Numbered from the stretch's first letter, positions 45,080 to 54,029 are shown. The stretch is DNA of 64,000 bases from Paenibacillus borealis (GCF_000758665.1 NZ_CP009285.1:4960001-5024000), one strand, 5' to 3'. Numbers and translations: made by a program. Notes: generated by a model not told the origin, from the sequence alone.

Positions 45080-45472
45080 ATGATTATGACATATGAGCCT
45101 AACGAGGGGAATGCTAACGCTATACCCGGCAATACAAAGTACCACAATCCGACCGAAGCCACACTGGAGCGGATCGGCGGCAAGTGGAAGACAGCCATTC
45201 TCTGCCTGCTGGCCGAGCAAGGAAGCATGCGCAATGGAGAGATGCTTCGCACGCTGTCACCCGTTACCCAAAAAATGCTTACCCAGCAGTTAAAGGAGCT
45301 TGAAGCAGACGGCCTGATTCTGCGGACTGTATTCTCGGAAGTGCCTCCTAAAGTGGTCTATGAGTTGACCGACAGCGGAAGGTCCTTAGGGATGGTTCTT
45401 GATCCGCTCTGTGAATGGGGCAAGAAATTTGTTAATGCCTTAAATCAGGATAACAGTACCGGGAAAGAATAA
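45080..45472 (+). CDS. HxlR family transcriptional regulator
   Basis: 130 residues. HxlR winged helix: LERIGGKWKTAILCLLAEQG, then SPVTQKMLTQQLKELEADGL and FSEVPPKVVYELTDSGRSL. The family often senses electrophiles or aldehydes. No N-terminal Cys is seen where sensors such as YodB have one. AAGGAG before the ATG at 45080; ATG 45086 is an alternative. Divergent from the Gfo/Idh/MocA gene. Confidence 0.92.
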   Translation: MIMTYEPNEGNANAIPGNTKYHNPTEATLERIGGKWKTAILCLLAEQGSMRNGEMLRTLSPVTQKMLTQQLKELEADGLILRTVFSEVPPKVVYELTDSGRSLGMVLDPLCEWGKKFVNALNQDNSTGKE

Positions 45473-45474
45473 AT

Positions 45475-45509
45475 CAAAAAAGCTCCTGTCATTCACAATG
45501 ACAGAAGCT
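45475..45509 (-). terminator. terminator between convergent genes
   Basis: Stem AGCTTCTGTCATT / AATGACAGGAGCT on the minus strand, then T6. It ends the 45560 gene and may also stop the HxlR transcript. Confidence 0.75.
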
Positions 45510-45559
45510 CCTTCATCCGGCAGACCTCACAGCCTCCAGTACAACTAACTATATGTATC

Positions 45560-45919
45560 TCAAGCCTTAAGTAAAATAACAATTTCGGTAATCAGGATCA
45601 GCCCGGCAGCAGACACGCCCAGTGAATTAATGATCGTCAGTGCGTCCGGGTAGTTCTCTTTCCGGAACTGTGAGCAGAGCGAAACGGTCCATAACACACT
45701 GAAAAAGAGTCCGGCTGACCCGCATCCATGCTCATTCAGCACCTGTCTTCTGCGTTGAAAGAATCGGCCCAGCCCGGCAAAAGTAAACACCATATAAATA
45801 ATAAGCTCAGCCGATGATATCGCGATGACCTCGCCTGCAGAAAAAAGATGCATTAATGCGTACTGAATGCTAAAACCCATAATTACAAGCATGTTAAAGG
45901 AAACCTTGTGTAAACTCAA
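45560..45919 (-). CDS. small membrane protein of unknown function
   Basis: 119 residues with four hydrophobic segments (FNMLVIMGFSIQYALMHLF, AELIIYMVFTFAGLG, AGLFFSVLWTVSLC, GLILITEIVILLKA). TTG start eight bases after GGGAGG. No recognisable family. A terminator follows on its strand, so it is a separate unit. Confidence 0.65.
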   Translation of the reverse strand: MSLHKVSFNMLVIMGFSIQYALMHLFSAGEVIAISSAELIIYMVFTFAGLGRFFQRRRQVLNEHGCGSAGLFFSVLWTVSLCSQFRKENYPDALTIINSLGVSAAGLILITEIVILLKA

Positions 45920-46070
45920 GTCTTCTTCCTCCCTTTGCGTAATAATGTATACAGCATTTAGATAACGCTTACATTATAATTGTAATCGTTTTCCTTTTCT
46001 GTGATTAATGACGCTTCCGGCCTATTGGATACTATGCATTATGGGTCTTACCAACCAAACATTGCACACG

Positions 46071-46101
46071 CAAAAACCGGGCTGTGACGGTAACAGCCCG
46101 G
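46071..46101 (-). terminator. terminator of the secreted 46148 gene
   Basis: Perfect arms CCGGGCTGT / ACAGCCCGG and then T5 on the minus strand. Confidence 0.82.
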
Positions 46102-46147
46102 TCTCTCTATAGATCCATAAATATATCATGATTAATTACCGCTCAAC

Positions 46148-47065
46148 TTACATAGCTATCAGAAAATCATTCACAGCCTGTGTTCTCTTATCGCCGTTCT
46201 TCTCAAGCAGCAGCAGGAAATCACCAAGCTGTGTCAGCAGCCTGCTGCCATCGGTCTGCTCAGGACCGGCTTCGGAAAGGGTATTCTCATAAGCGATAAC
46301 GGCTTCTTCCTTGATGACCTGTGTCTTCTGGTCGAACAACGGTGTGTTTGGGGTTCCATAGAATACATACCCCTTGGACACTTCAAAAGCTTTTTTCACC
46401 GCCGCATTTCGGTTAGAGGTCTTGTATGTCTGCACAAAAGTCTCATATTGCACCGCCCGTTCCACGACTTGGTACCAGTCAATCTGTAAAGTCCCGTTAA
46501 TCACAGACGGCTGCTCCGACTCTGCTGCCATCAGGTCAATATAAGCCTGCAGATCTTTGCTGATGAACGGCTTGAATACTTTGAAGCTCTTGTATTGGAT
46601 AACCGGAACAAATCGGCCGCCGTCTGTTCCCAGCTTATAGTCCATGGCCGTCAAGTCCTGCAGTACCACGCGAGAATCGAACTGCTTCACCTTGGAGCGT
46701 GCCAGTACCATGGTCATGCCGGAGGTATATATGCTTTTGATATCCTTTTGAATGGCAGGCGTATTCATGCGTTTGGTCGCTGTGGGCAGATAAGCTTTCA
46801 AGGCATTTTCCAGATGCAAAACGGCCAGATTGGCCTCTGCCAACGTCATTTGACTAATCCGGTTAACTAAGGTCGCTTGGGCCAGACTGAGCGAGGAAGG
46901 CTTCTTCACCCTCTGTTCAAATAAGCTGAAGGCTTCCGTAGGCTTCACCGCCGCTGCCTCTGTATATTGAGGGAAGGCACCGAGGACAGTAATACCGGCA
47001 CTCGTCAATAGCATTGCTGAGCCTAGAGCAGCTGCTACATTTTTCGTAAACCTGGTTGGTCTCAT
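46148..47065 (-). CDS. secreted protein of unknown function
   Basis: 305 residues from ATG 47065 after AAAGGTG. A signal peptide of about 40 residues (LGSAMLLTSAGITVLGAF to AAA) precedes a helical, hydrophilic mature part (LTQLGDFLLLLEKNG near the end). No catalytic motif, no lipobox. Single gene. I do not recognise the family. Confidence 0.75.
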   Translation of the reverse strand: MRPTRFTKNVAAALGSAMLLTSAGITVLGAFPQYTEAAAVKPTEAFSLFEQRVKKPSSLSLAQATLVNRISQMTLAEANLAVLHLENALKAYLPTATKRMNTPAIQKDIKSIYTSGMTMVLARSKVKQFDSRVVLQDLTAMDYKLGTDGGRFVPVIQYKSFKVFKPFISKDLQAYIDLMAAESEQPSVINGTLQIDWYQVVERAVQYETFVQTYKTSNRNAAVKKAFEVSKGYVFYGTPNTPLFDQKTQVIKEEAVIAYENTLSEAGPEQTDGSRLLTQLGDFLLLLEKNGDKRTQAVNDFLIAM

Positions 47066-47106
47066 GAACACACACCTTTCAGAGATCCTGAGATATAATT
47101 ATCATT

Positions 47107-48120
47107 TTACCATACATTAACAATAGGTTCGTTATGCTCAAGCCTCTCTCTACTCTCTCTGACCCAATCCTTGAACCATTCATTATCCGATGCACTGAAG
47201 GATTCATCTCCGTCGAAATTCCGGTAAGCCCCGATATAAACAATCAGTTCTCTAAGCTTGAGGAATACAGGGATTTGCTTCAGCCAGTAATCATCTAATG
47301 TGTTCTCCCGGCTGTATCCTTCCATGAAATGATGCATAAACCGGAGAGCTTGTTCCTCACGGCTTGCCCTGCCCTCGTCCCCGCCGTATACATAGACCAG
47401 ATAATACAACTGAATGGCAAAATCCTCTACAAACCAGCTGTACTGTGCCTCATCGAAATCGAATAATGTTATTTCACCTTGCTCACTCACATGGAAATTC
47501 CCGAACCCCATATCCCCATGGATCAGTCCGTAGGCATCTCTACCCTTAGGAAATTTATGGATAGTCTCTATGATGCTATAATAAGTCTCTTTTACACGAT
47601 GGTGTGAGGGGGGCAGGATATCTATATTTTGCAGATAATAATTGAGATTCCAGTCATGCCGCCGCACAGTGGCATCCTCATTGTCATATCGCTTGGCAAG
47701 CGCATGCATCTTCCCTGTAATCCGGCCCAGCTCCTCATAGGTTGCGTTATCGTTCAGGCATTCGGGATAGCCGATCCTGTTGCCATGGGCTTTGTCAAAG
47801 CAGGCGGCAATAAAACACATCTCCGGCGTTTCTATAACCTCAGTCCAGTTACCTTCCGCAGAAAGAATCGGACCCGATGCTGAAATTCCGTTTCCGGTCA
47901 GATACATAATCCAGTCCAGCTCTGCTCTAACCTGCTCTGCGGTCCGGTGCATCCCTGGAGTAATTCTTAGAATATACAACCCACCGCTCCGCTGGTATTC
48001 ATATACGAAGTTCTGAAACCCGCCTATGTAAGTTAACTCATCGGGGTTGATTCCATAGCGGCTTGCGGCAATACGCATAATATCTTGCTGATCAAAAATG
48101 TCCTTTATAGCTTTTTCCAT
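47107..48120 (-). CDS. phosphotransferase of the APH/choline-kinase fold
   Basis: 337 residues. The kinase loop is YGLIHGDMGFGNFHV (about 202), with the metal Asp in ITLFDFDEAQYSWF. The N-terminal lobe carries YEYQRSGGLYILRI. Similar to the large YerI/homoserine-kinase-like group, whose substrates vary. CGGAGG ribosome site. Single gene. Confidence 0.85.
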   Translation of the reverse strand: MEKAIKDIFDQQDIMRIAASRYGINPDELTYIGGFQNFVYEYQRSGGLYILRITPGMHRTAEQVRAELDWIMYLTGNGISASGPILSAEGNWTEVIETPEMCFIAACFDKAHGNRIGYPECLNDNATYEELGRITGKMHALAKRYDNEDATVRRHDWNLNYYLQNIDILPPSHHRVKETYYSIIETIHKFPKGRDAYGLIHGDMGFGNFHVSEQGEITLFDFDEAQYSWFVEDFAIQLYYLVYVYGGDEGRASREEQALRFMHHFMEGYSRENTLDDYWLKQIPVFLKLRELIVYIGAYRNFDGDESFSASDNEWFKDWVRESRERLEHNEPIVNVW

Positions 48121-48340
48121 TCGAGTAGGCCTCCGGTGACTTAGTTAGACTGCAATAGCGACTATAAAACTAGTAATAAGCATCATCACACTGACCGGCG
48201 CCCAAATTCTTCTCTCCCGGACACTCCGTGTCATGATGTTTAAGATGGATGAGTGTCTTGTGAATTATCATAGACAATATAGAGGCAAAAAACCATAATG
48301 ATTGTATATTAATGGTTTTTTATGAACAGGAGAGCAAATT

Positions 48341-48865
48341 ATGAAATTATCAGAAGCTTTTAAGACCGAGCGGCTGCACTTCCGCTTGCTGAATGTAGAG
48401 GATATTGATGTAGTACATAGACAATTCTCAGATCCGGAGATGTGCAATTACTTCAGTGAACCCCCCTGTGATTATAAAGAAGCCAAAGAAATCATTGAAC
48501 ATTACGCCAGTCCAGAGGGAAAAGGCCATCACCGTTACGGCATGTTTGATATTGAAACGGATGCATTTATCGGGACCTGCGGCTATCATTACCGGGATCG
48601 TGAGTTGAAACAAGTCGAGATCGGCTATGATATCTGGAAAGAGTATTGGAGACAGGGTTATATGTCCGAAGCCTTACCTGTACTCATCAAGCTCTGCTTC
48701 GAGCATCTTGACGTGGATTGTATTTATATCCTGACCCATCCACACAATGCTGCATCAATAGCCAGTGTGCGCAAGTTTGGATTTGAAGTGTGTGAACCCT
48801 GCAGAAGCGTTGATGAGGAACCTCAGGTGTGTATGAAGTTGATGCGGGGGAATTGGGCTTATTAA
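48341..48865 (+). CDS. GNAT N-acetyltransferase, RimJ/RimL type
   Basis: 174 residues: TERLHFRLLNVEDIDVVHRQ at the start and the acetyl-CoA segment GYDIWKEYWRQGYMSEALPV, followed by NAASIASVRKFGFEVCEPC. This is the subgroup that acetylates ribosomal-protein or peptide N-termini, but here the substrate is unknown. AGGAGAG site. Single + strand gene. Confidence 0.9.
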   Translation: MKLSEAFKTERLHFRLLNVEDIDVVHRQFSDPEMCNYFSEPPCDYKEAKEIIEHYASPEGKGHHRYGMFDIETDAFIGTCGYHYRDRELKQVEIGYDIWKEYWRQGYMSEALPVLIKLCFEHLDVDCIYILTHPHNAASIASVRKFGFEVCEPCRSVDEEPQVCMKLMRGNWAY

Positions 48866-48919
48866 TGAGGAGTGGGAGAAAGCTGCTTCATCTAATTCTT
48901 CATACTGGACTCATAAATA

Positions 48920-48955
48920 AACAAGGTACCTTTGTTTAGACAAAGATACCTTGTT
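48920..48955. terminator. bidirectional terminator
   Basis: Arms AACAAGGTACCTTTGT / ACAAAGATACCTTGTT with one mismatch, between convergent GNAT and SHOCT genes. Confidence 0.7.
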
Positions 48956-48968
48956 AACTATAAGTGCA

Positions 48969-49409
48969 TTATAGCCCCAGAATCTGTTTTTTCTTGGCTT
49001 CGAATTCTTCCGTAGTAATAATACCTGAATCCCGAAGCTCAGCGAGCTGTCTCAGATCATCGATCGATCCGGCCGGAGCAGGAGGAGCTTGGCGGTTGCT
49101 TCTTCCGGATTTATAGCTTGCAATATATTCACGAATTTTTTCGGCGGTTTTCATTTTACCAGGCTGAATCAGCACAACGTTTGCGCTTGCCCCTTTAAGA
49201 TTATCCTTTTTGGATGTTTGCAGGCCCGGTGTAATGACTTGTAAATAAGGTACTTTTAGAAAAGGTTTAACTATACTGATTGTTACCACCGAATCCAGAG
49301 GAATTGTTTGAGTTTGTCCTCCTAATTTCTGTACATTACTTGGCTTAATTACTAGGTAATCCTCATAGAGTTCGAGAGATGATGTGCCCCCGCTAATCTG
49401 ATGTATCAT
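48969..49409 (-). CDS. SHOCT-domain protein with PH-like N-terminus
   Basis: 146 residues from ATG 49409 after GAGGTGG. The last 30 residues are a SHOCT motif (DDLRQLAELRDSGIITTEEF, then KKKQILGL). The N-terminal 110 residues form a beta-rich PH-like domain (LELYEDYLVIKPSNV). SHOCT is an oligomerisation or anchoring motif in many unrelated proteins; the function is unknown. A terminator follows. Confidence 0.85.
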   Translation of the reverse strand: MIHQISGGTSSLELYEDYLVIKPSNVQKLGGQTQTIPLDSVVTISIVKPFLKVPYLQVITPGLQTSKKDNLKGASANVVLIQPGKMKTAEKIREYIASYKSGRSNRQAPPAPAGSIDDLRQLAELRDSGIITTEEFEAKKKQILGL

Positions 49410-49763
49410 ATTATCCACCTCATATTCAAGATAGGTCTATCTTAGCATATTTTTCTAAATTATTGCTATATTTATCATTTACTCCAAATTTAAAATAAGC
49501 TAAACAAATGAATTTAATCTTATTGAGAGCATTTCTATTAAATCCACATAGAATCTCTTCTTTTCAAGAATCAGGTGTTATCTCTGGCTCACTTTACCCA
49601 CAAAAGCCTTAATCAACGGATGAACACGATTCTTCAATTCAGTGCACCTTGCATACTGTGATAGGGACTGGCCGGAACTGTCCATAGCCCCTGATACTTC
49701 GATAAGGCCTGTTGTTCAAAATCTTGTTCGAGTAGTAAATTAATTAGCTTCTCTTCAACCCGC
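49410..49763. other. gene-free stretch with decayed coding traces
   Basis: No defensible gene. On the minus strand, short open pieces between about 49760 and 49578 read VEEKLINLLLEQDFEQQ and, in another frame, NRVHPLIKAFVGKV. The second resembles the end of a LysR regulator, but it is too short to call. The rest is AT-rich and without hairpins. Confidence 0.4.
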
Positions 49764-50138
49764 TTACGGGACATCCACCCGCCCTAGCACCGCCTCCACC
49801 TCAGCCAGATTCTCCAGAACCCCGTCCCGCTGCCTGCCTAGCTCCGCTATACTGCTGTCGATGGCATGCACACGTTCCTGCAGCATGTCACGGGCAAAGC
49901 GGAGCACCCCTGCCGTTCCGCAGCCGGATTGCGCCTTATGTCGGAACAAACATTGAATCTCCTTCACCGCATAGCCCCACTGCTTCAGCTGTACGATGGC
50001 CTGGAAATCCCGGATTTCCTTCTCTCCAAAAGAATAACGGTTCCCCTTAAGCTCCGGTCCCAGCAATGACAGCTCCATGTAGTAACGCACGGTGTCCGCC
50101 GTCGTTCCCATCTCCCTGACAAACGCTCCAATCTGCAT
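49764..50138 (-). CDS. MerR family regulator
   Basis: 124 residues from ATG 50138 (MQIGAFVREMGTTADTVRYY), after AAGGGGG. Standard MerR winged helix, then FQAIVQLKQWGYAVKEIQCL and a dimerisation coiled coil (ERVHAIDSSIAELGRQRDGV). One Cys in HKAQSGCGTAG could bind a metal or oxidant. Two other in-frame ATGs lie up to seven codons further up, inside the site. Divergent from a small membrane protein with a 19-bp-spacer promoter. Confidence 0.85.
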   Translation of the reverse strand: MQIGAFVREMGTTADTVRYYMELSLLGPELKGNRYSFGEKEIRDFQAIVQLKQWGYAVKEIQCLFRHKAQSGCGTAGVLRFARDMLQERVHAIDSSIAELGRQRDGVLENLAEVEAVLGRVDVP

Positions 50139-50163
50139 CGTCATCTGCCCCCTTGCCATAGGG

Positions 50164-50194
50164 TTAACCCCATGTGATTAACTCGAATTATATC
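50164..50194 (+). promoter_or_regulatory. candidate MerR-type promoter
   Basis: TTAACC (50164-50169) and TATATC (50189-50194) are 19 bp apart. GGGTTAACCC at 50161-50170 is palindromic. It drives the + strand membrane-protein gene at 50216. Confidence 0.45.
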
Positions 50195-50215
50195 CTACTG
50201 CGAGGAGGAACAAGA

Positions 50216-50497
50216 ATGATCTATCTCCTAATTGTACTGTATGCACTGCTCATGGGTGCCGCTGCCATCATCAAACGCCGGGACCTTCAATTATCACTAA
50301 CAACGGCTAACCTTCTTGGTTCATTAGCGCTGCTCTGTACACCTTTTCATCCATTTTTTCTACTGTTTGGGCTAATTGTGTTATTAGGCTGCGCACTTTA
50401 CAACGGTTACGTGCTTCAGGGTCATATTCATCTGCTTCACGTGCTGGTCCGCTGTGTACTCTCGCTATGTTTATATTTCAGTTATACCCTCTTATAA
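50216..50497 (+). CDS. small membrane protein, probably MerR-regulated
   Basis: 93 residues from the ATG at 50216, nine bases after GAGGAGG. Three hydrophobic segments (YLLIVLYALLMGAAAI, LLGSLALLCTPFHPFFLLFG, LIVLLGCALYNGYVL) plus a C-terminal one. No known family. Its divergent MerR neighbour and a 19-bp-spacer promoter suggest induction by the MerR signal. Confidence 0.65.
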   Translation: MIYLLIVLYALLMGAAAIIKRRDLQLSLTTANLLGSLALLCTPFHPFFLLFGLIVLLGCALYNGYVLQGHIHLLHVLVRCVLSLCLYFSYTLL

Positions 50498-50500
50498 AAT

Positions 50501-50542
50501 AGCAAGCGCCGGAACCGCGGAAACTCCGCTTGCCGGCGCTTG
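50501..50542. terminator. terminator between convergent genes
   Basis: Stem AGCAAGCGCCGG / CCGGCGCTTG with a 20-base loop containing a second small stem. Confidence 0.65.
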
Positions 50543-50558
50543 TTATGTTAGACTCCTC

Positions 50559-51326
50559 TTACTCTTCCCGCTCTTTTCGCTTCCGTATTTGCTGTGACCA
50601 GAAATCCGGCTGCGCGTAGCCGATGTATGAATAGTCAAGTTCATCACCCTGCGGAGTGGCTAATTGAATGAGCAATACCTTTTTGAGGTCAGATGGATGC
50701 AGATTCCCTGTTTTGATAGTCGCGACTTGAACGCCAGCATGTTTAGGGGTACCTGTGACAACTACCTGATTGCCTTTGGTATACACAGCTGTAATCTCCG
50801 TTTGAAAAGCAATAATATACAGATCCAGATCCGTTTTGTTCTGAAACAGCGGAAATTGAACGCCTACATTCTGCTGGAAGTCGTATTGGCTGGATAAACC
50901 AATGTCGTAGGTTGTAAATAAACGGTGGAGTGCGTACTGTATCCGCATAGGCATGTAACTCCATCTTCCTCCGCTATAGGTGCTATGCCAATGCTGTTCA
51001 TACATAGGTCTCTGATAGAGAGGGTCGTTCTTTATAATGAAGAAAGGAATTCTCGTGCCTTCCTGAATCACCCGGGAAATGGATATTGTATCTGCAGGCA
51101 GATGTGCAGCAGCCTCTGCTTCCTCTGGCGAATTCATAATGGTAACGGGTTCGGGCGGCTCAAGCTCCTTCAGGCGAAATTTCAGCTGTTCCATTTGTTT
51201 GGCGGTCTCTTCGGGATTGCTGACCCCAGACTTTGGTAAATTTTGAGCATTAATAGTTATGGGGAATGTAGTAAACGCGAGGGACAGGGATAAGATTATT
51301 GCTGAGCCTTTGCTTAATAATGGCAT
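50559..51326 (-). CDS. secreted protein of unknown function
   Basis: 255 residues from ATG 51326 after GAGGTGG. Signal peptide to about residue 27 (LSLAFTTFPITINA). The mature part begins with a charged helix (ETAKQMEQLKFRLKELEPPE) and then a mostly beta region. No catalytic motif or wall anchor is seen. Single gene. Confidence 0.7.
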   Translation of the reverse strand: MPLLSKGSAIILSLSLAFTTFPITINAQNLPKSGVSNPEETAKQMEQLKFRLKELEPPEPVTIMNSPEEAEAAAHLPADTISISRVIQEGTRIPFFIIKNDPLYQRPMYEQHWHSTYSGGRWSYMPMRIQYALHRLFTTYDIGLSSQYDFQQNVGVQFPLFQNKTDLDLYIIAFQTEITAVYTKGNQVVVTGTPKHAGVQVATIKTGNLHPSDLKKVLLIQLATPQGDELDYSYIGYAQPDFWSQQIRKRKEREE

Positions 51327-51423
51327 ATGGACCACCTCATCCATAGCTTGTTCCTCACCCCATGGATTTATGTAGGCCGAACGTAAGATCACCTAAGATA
51401 ACTTATGATAACTTATGAAATCC

Positions 51424-51594
51424 TGCACATAATACAACATTTTCCTCATTTAATCGGCCCAAATCCAAAATTGTTGTACAAAAGGCAGGATTTCTCCTCT
51501 TCCAAGCAGCTTAGCAGAATTATTGTTGTATTTCATACAACAATCCTCCCCAGCACCCTAGTATCTAACCATCAAAGTTGCAAAACGTACAACA
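51424..51594. repeat. intergenic repeat: four 16-bp TGC-N6-TACAACA units
   Basis: Units at 51424-51439 (+), 51472-51487 (-), 51527-51542 (+, TGT form) and 51579-51594 (+) share TGY-N6-TACAACA. The third unit is itself palindromic (TTGTTGTA..TACAACAA). They fill the gene-free stretch 51327-51658 between the 50559 and 51659 genes. A REP-like element is likely. Confidence 0.75.
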
Positions 51595-51658
51595 ATTTTG
51601 TCTATAGCGCTTAATAAGAAGTCTCTATGGTGCCGATGTGGTTTCCGCCCAGCCTATA

Positions 51659-52282
51659 TTATTCATCAAACAACCCCAACAACCCATCCAGACGATCAAT
51701 CACATAATCATAGCTGCTCACTTCGCCAAATCCGTAACTTGCGTACACAAAAGGAATCCCGGCAAAACACGCCGCCTTCATATCTCCCTCCGTATCGCCC
51801 ACATAGACAGGACTGCTTAAGTGATTCCGCTCCATCACCAGCTTAATGTTCTCACCCTTGGATAGCCCCGTTCTGCCCGGATTCTCGTAGTCTATGAAAT
51901 ACTTCTGCAGCTGATGGTATTCATAAAAAGCCTCAATATAACCCGCCTGGCAGTTGCTCACGATGAACAGCTTATATTTTACAGACAACGCCTTGAGCAC
52001 TTCTTCCAGCCCTTCATACAATCTCCCGCCTTGCTTCGCCAGACAAAGACATTCTACCTCACAGCACTCCCTGAGAATTCTTTGCTGCGTGTCCTCATCT
52101 ATATTCGGGAACAGCTTCCGGCCAGCCTCATAGACCTGCAGACCCATGATCCCCTGTAAATCTTCCTTGGTTACTGCGCTTACAAGTCCCTGATAATTGC
52201 TGAGCACATTATTCCATCCCACCACTACTACATCCGAAGAGTCCCATAACGTGCCATCCAGATCAAAAATAATGCTGTCCAT
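51659..52282 (-). CDS. HAD-superfamily phosphatase
   Basis: 207 residues with HAD motif I IIFDLDGTLWDSS, motif II LFIVSNCQ, and motifs III/IV KGENIKLVME and YVGDTEGDMKAA. A phosphoglycolate-phosphatase-like family member acting on small phosphate esters. AGGAGAAG site. 10 bases after the methyltransferase gene, so co-transcribed. Confidence 0.9.
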   Translation of the reverse strand: MDSIIFDLDGTLWDSSDVVVVGWNNVLSNYQGLVSAVTKEDLQGIMGLQVYEAGRKLFPNIDEDTQQRILRECCEVECLCLAKQGGRLYEGLEEVLKALSVKYKLFIVSNCQAGYIEAFYEYHQLQKYFIDYENPGRTGLSKGENIKLVMERNHLSSPVYVGDTEGDMKAACFAGIPFVYASYGFGEVSSYDYVIDRLDGLLGLFDE

Positions 52283-52292
52283 TCCACTTCTC

Positions 52293-52916
52293 CTAACGTT
52301 CAGTTCGTAGTTGCCGCTGCGGCCGGGCCCAAATCAGATGAATCATATTCAGCGAGTAGCTCTCTACCTTACTGATCTGCATCCCGGACTCCCGGACCAG
52401 CCCAATGATATCCCGGGTATGATGGCATCCATAGAGACGGTACAGCAGAGGATTCAACGTCCGTTGTAGCGTAGACACCATAAAGTTAGAACTCATTCCA
52501 TGCTCCAACAGCAGGATAGTCCCCTCCGGCTTACACCAGCGGTTAATCTTCTTTAGCATCTCCAGGGGATTCTGATAGCTGCAACAAGATAACGTAGAAA
52601 CAATAGTATCAAAGGATTGCCCGGGGAAGCTCATTTCTTCCATATCTGCACATATAAAATTGGCATTCACGTGGTAATGCTGTGCTGCCTGCCGCGCTTT
52701 TTCAAGCATTGCGCTGCTGAAATCAGCAGCAGTAATCCTGACCTCCCGGGGATAGTAAGGGAAGTTAGCCCCTGCACCCACTGCAAGCTCAAGCACATCT
52801 CCTTGTGCCTGGCCTATAAGATTCCGGCGCCAGCGCTGCTGTTTGGGATCTTCTCTTTTGCGGGCATAGTCTGTGGCCTGTTTATCAAAAATACGGATCA
52901 GCTTCTGCTTATCCAT
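52293..52916 (-). CDS. class I SAM-dependent methyltransferase
   Basis: 207 residues with the SAM motif VLELAVGAGANFPYYP (about 40), ADFSSAMLEKARQ and ICADMEEMSF, plus post-motif FDTIVSTLSCC. Methyltransf_11 type, substrate unknown. Precedes the HAD gene by 10 bases and follows the PPOX gene by 21 bases, so these three form a small operon. Confidence 0.9.
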   Translation of the reverse strand: MDKQKLIRIFDKQATDYARKREDPKQQRWRRNLIGQAQGDVLELAVGAGANFPYYPREVRITAADFSSAMLEKARQAAQHYHVNANFICADMEEMSFPGQSFDTIVSTLSCCSYQNPLEMLKKINRWCKPEGTILLLEHGMSSNFMVSTLQRTLNPLLYRLYGCHHTRDIIGLVRESGMQISKVESYSLNMIHLIWARPQRQLRTER

Positions 52917-52937
52917 CTGCGCCGGTCACTCCATTCT

Positions 52938-53570
52938 TTAATAGAGTCGTTTCTCGTAGCTCTCCTGTATGCCTTGCCGGACTACTTCCACAGTAAACTC
53001 GGCAGAATTCACATGATCCGCGATAATCGCCGGAGGAGACGGAAGCGAGGCTTCTGCGGGCCAGGAGCCGCTGTCCCATAGCTGCGATCTTTTAAAAGCC
53101 TTGGCACAATGCATATAGCATTCCTCCACCTTCACTCCGATTCCAAGCGTAGGCCGTTTATCCCGCGCCTTCATCCTGTCCAGAATAGCCTCATCTCTGA
53201 TCACGAAAGCTTGCCCGTTAATCCGCAGGGTCTCTTCAAGCCCCGGGATAATAAAAATGAGTCCTACATTGGGGTTAGCAAGGATATTTAGCAAGGAATC
53301 AAATCTGCGGTTGCCCGGCCGCTCCGGAATCACCAAATGACCGTCATCCAGCACCACTACCGATCCGGGTGCATCCCCGCGTGGAGAGACATCGCAAGAG
53401 CCGTGTTCATCTGCGGTGGACAGGAATAACAGCGGTGACATAGCGATAAAATTGCGGCAATGATGATCCAGATGATGGATCGATTTGCGCTTCACAACTT
53501 CACTCGGGTATCCCAGAAGTTCTCTAAGCTCAGCCTCCGAAGTCAGTATTTCTGTAAAAGGAGTATTCAT
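52938..53570 (-). CDS. pyridoxamine-5'-phosphate-oxidase-like FMN protein (PPOX class)
   Basis: 210 residues. FMN-binding split-barrel fold with FIAMSPLLFLSTADEHGSCD and DVSPRGDAPGSVVVLDD, then GNRRFDSLLNILANPNVGLI. The subgroup of about 200 residues is annotated as MSMEG_1061-type. First gene of the PPOX-methyltransferase-HAD unit. Substrate unknown. Confidence 0.88.
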   Translation of the reverse strand: MNTPFTEILTSEAELRELLGYPSEVVKRKSIHHLDHHCRNFIAMSPLLFLSTADEHGSCDVSPRGDAPGSVVVLDDGHLVIPERPGNRRFDSLLNILANPNVGLIFIIPGLEETLRINGQAFVIRDEAILDRMKARDKRPTLGIGVKVEECYMHCAKAFKRSQLWDSGSWPAEASLPSPPAIIADHVNSAEFTVEVVRQGIQESYEKRLY

Positions 53571-53636
53571 CTCGCGTCCTCGATTCTGGTTTGGCTTCTA
53601 TAGATATATTCTACAATCATATACCCGAAACATTCC

Positions 53637-54029
53637 TCAGCGCCAGATCTCCATCCGCTCGTCGAGAGTAGAAGTATGCAGCTCTAGCTGGATTCCATCC
53701 GGATCCAAGAAATTAATGGACCATCCGGTACCGCGCTGTATTGGACCTCTGACAATTGTTACATTATTATGGTGCAGGATATCTACGGCTTCTTTGAAAT
53801 CATTCTCTGCGATATAAAAAGCTACATGATCCATCCCGGCGAATCCTTCCGCATGTTCCTCAGTACCCGCCCGTTCAATCAGACAAACCCAGGCGCTCCC
53901 CCACTCCAGATAAGCATCCGTTCTGCCGCGGTGTCTAATGGTCATCCCGAGAATGCCATGATAGAAATCCAGGGAGGTCTGCAGGTCGCGTACATTGAGT
54001 GTAATATGGCTAAATCCGGTGACTTTCAT
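53637..54029 (-). CDS. VOC protein similar to FosB thiol transferase
   Basis: 130 residues. VOC fold with metal ligands His in FSHITLNVRD (residue 7), His in MDHVAFYI and Glu in IQLELHTSTL. The end DPDGIQLELHTSTLDERM and the middle GRTDAYLEWGSAWVCLIE are close to FosB, the bacillithiol-dependent fosfomycin resistance enzyme. Whether it handles fosfomycin here is not known. GGAGGC site. Single gene. Confidence 0.8.
   Translation of the reverse strand: MKVTGFSHITLNVRDLQTSLDFYHGILGMTIRHRGRTDAYLEWGSAWVCLIERAGTEEHAEGFAGMDHVAFYIAENDFKEAVDILHHNNVTIVRGPIQRGTGWSINFLDPDGIQLELHTSTLDERMEIWR

Noticed and set aside
48145..48234. 29-codon minus-strand frame ending in a hydrophobic stretch (VSVMMLITSFIVAIAV)
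   Set aside because: No ribosome site and too short to test; perhaps the tail of a lost membrane protein.
51400..51420. GATAACTTAT direct repeat
   Set aside because: Only two short AT-rich copies; too weak to call separately from the neighbouring repeat element.
53637..54029. calling the VOC protein fosB outright
   Set aside because: It has the fold, the metal ligands and a FosB-like end, but close VOC relatives have other functions; kept as FosB-like without a symbol.
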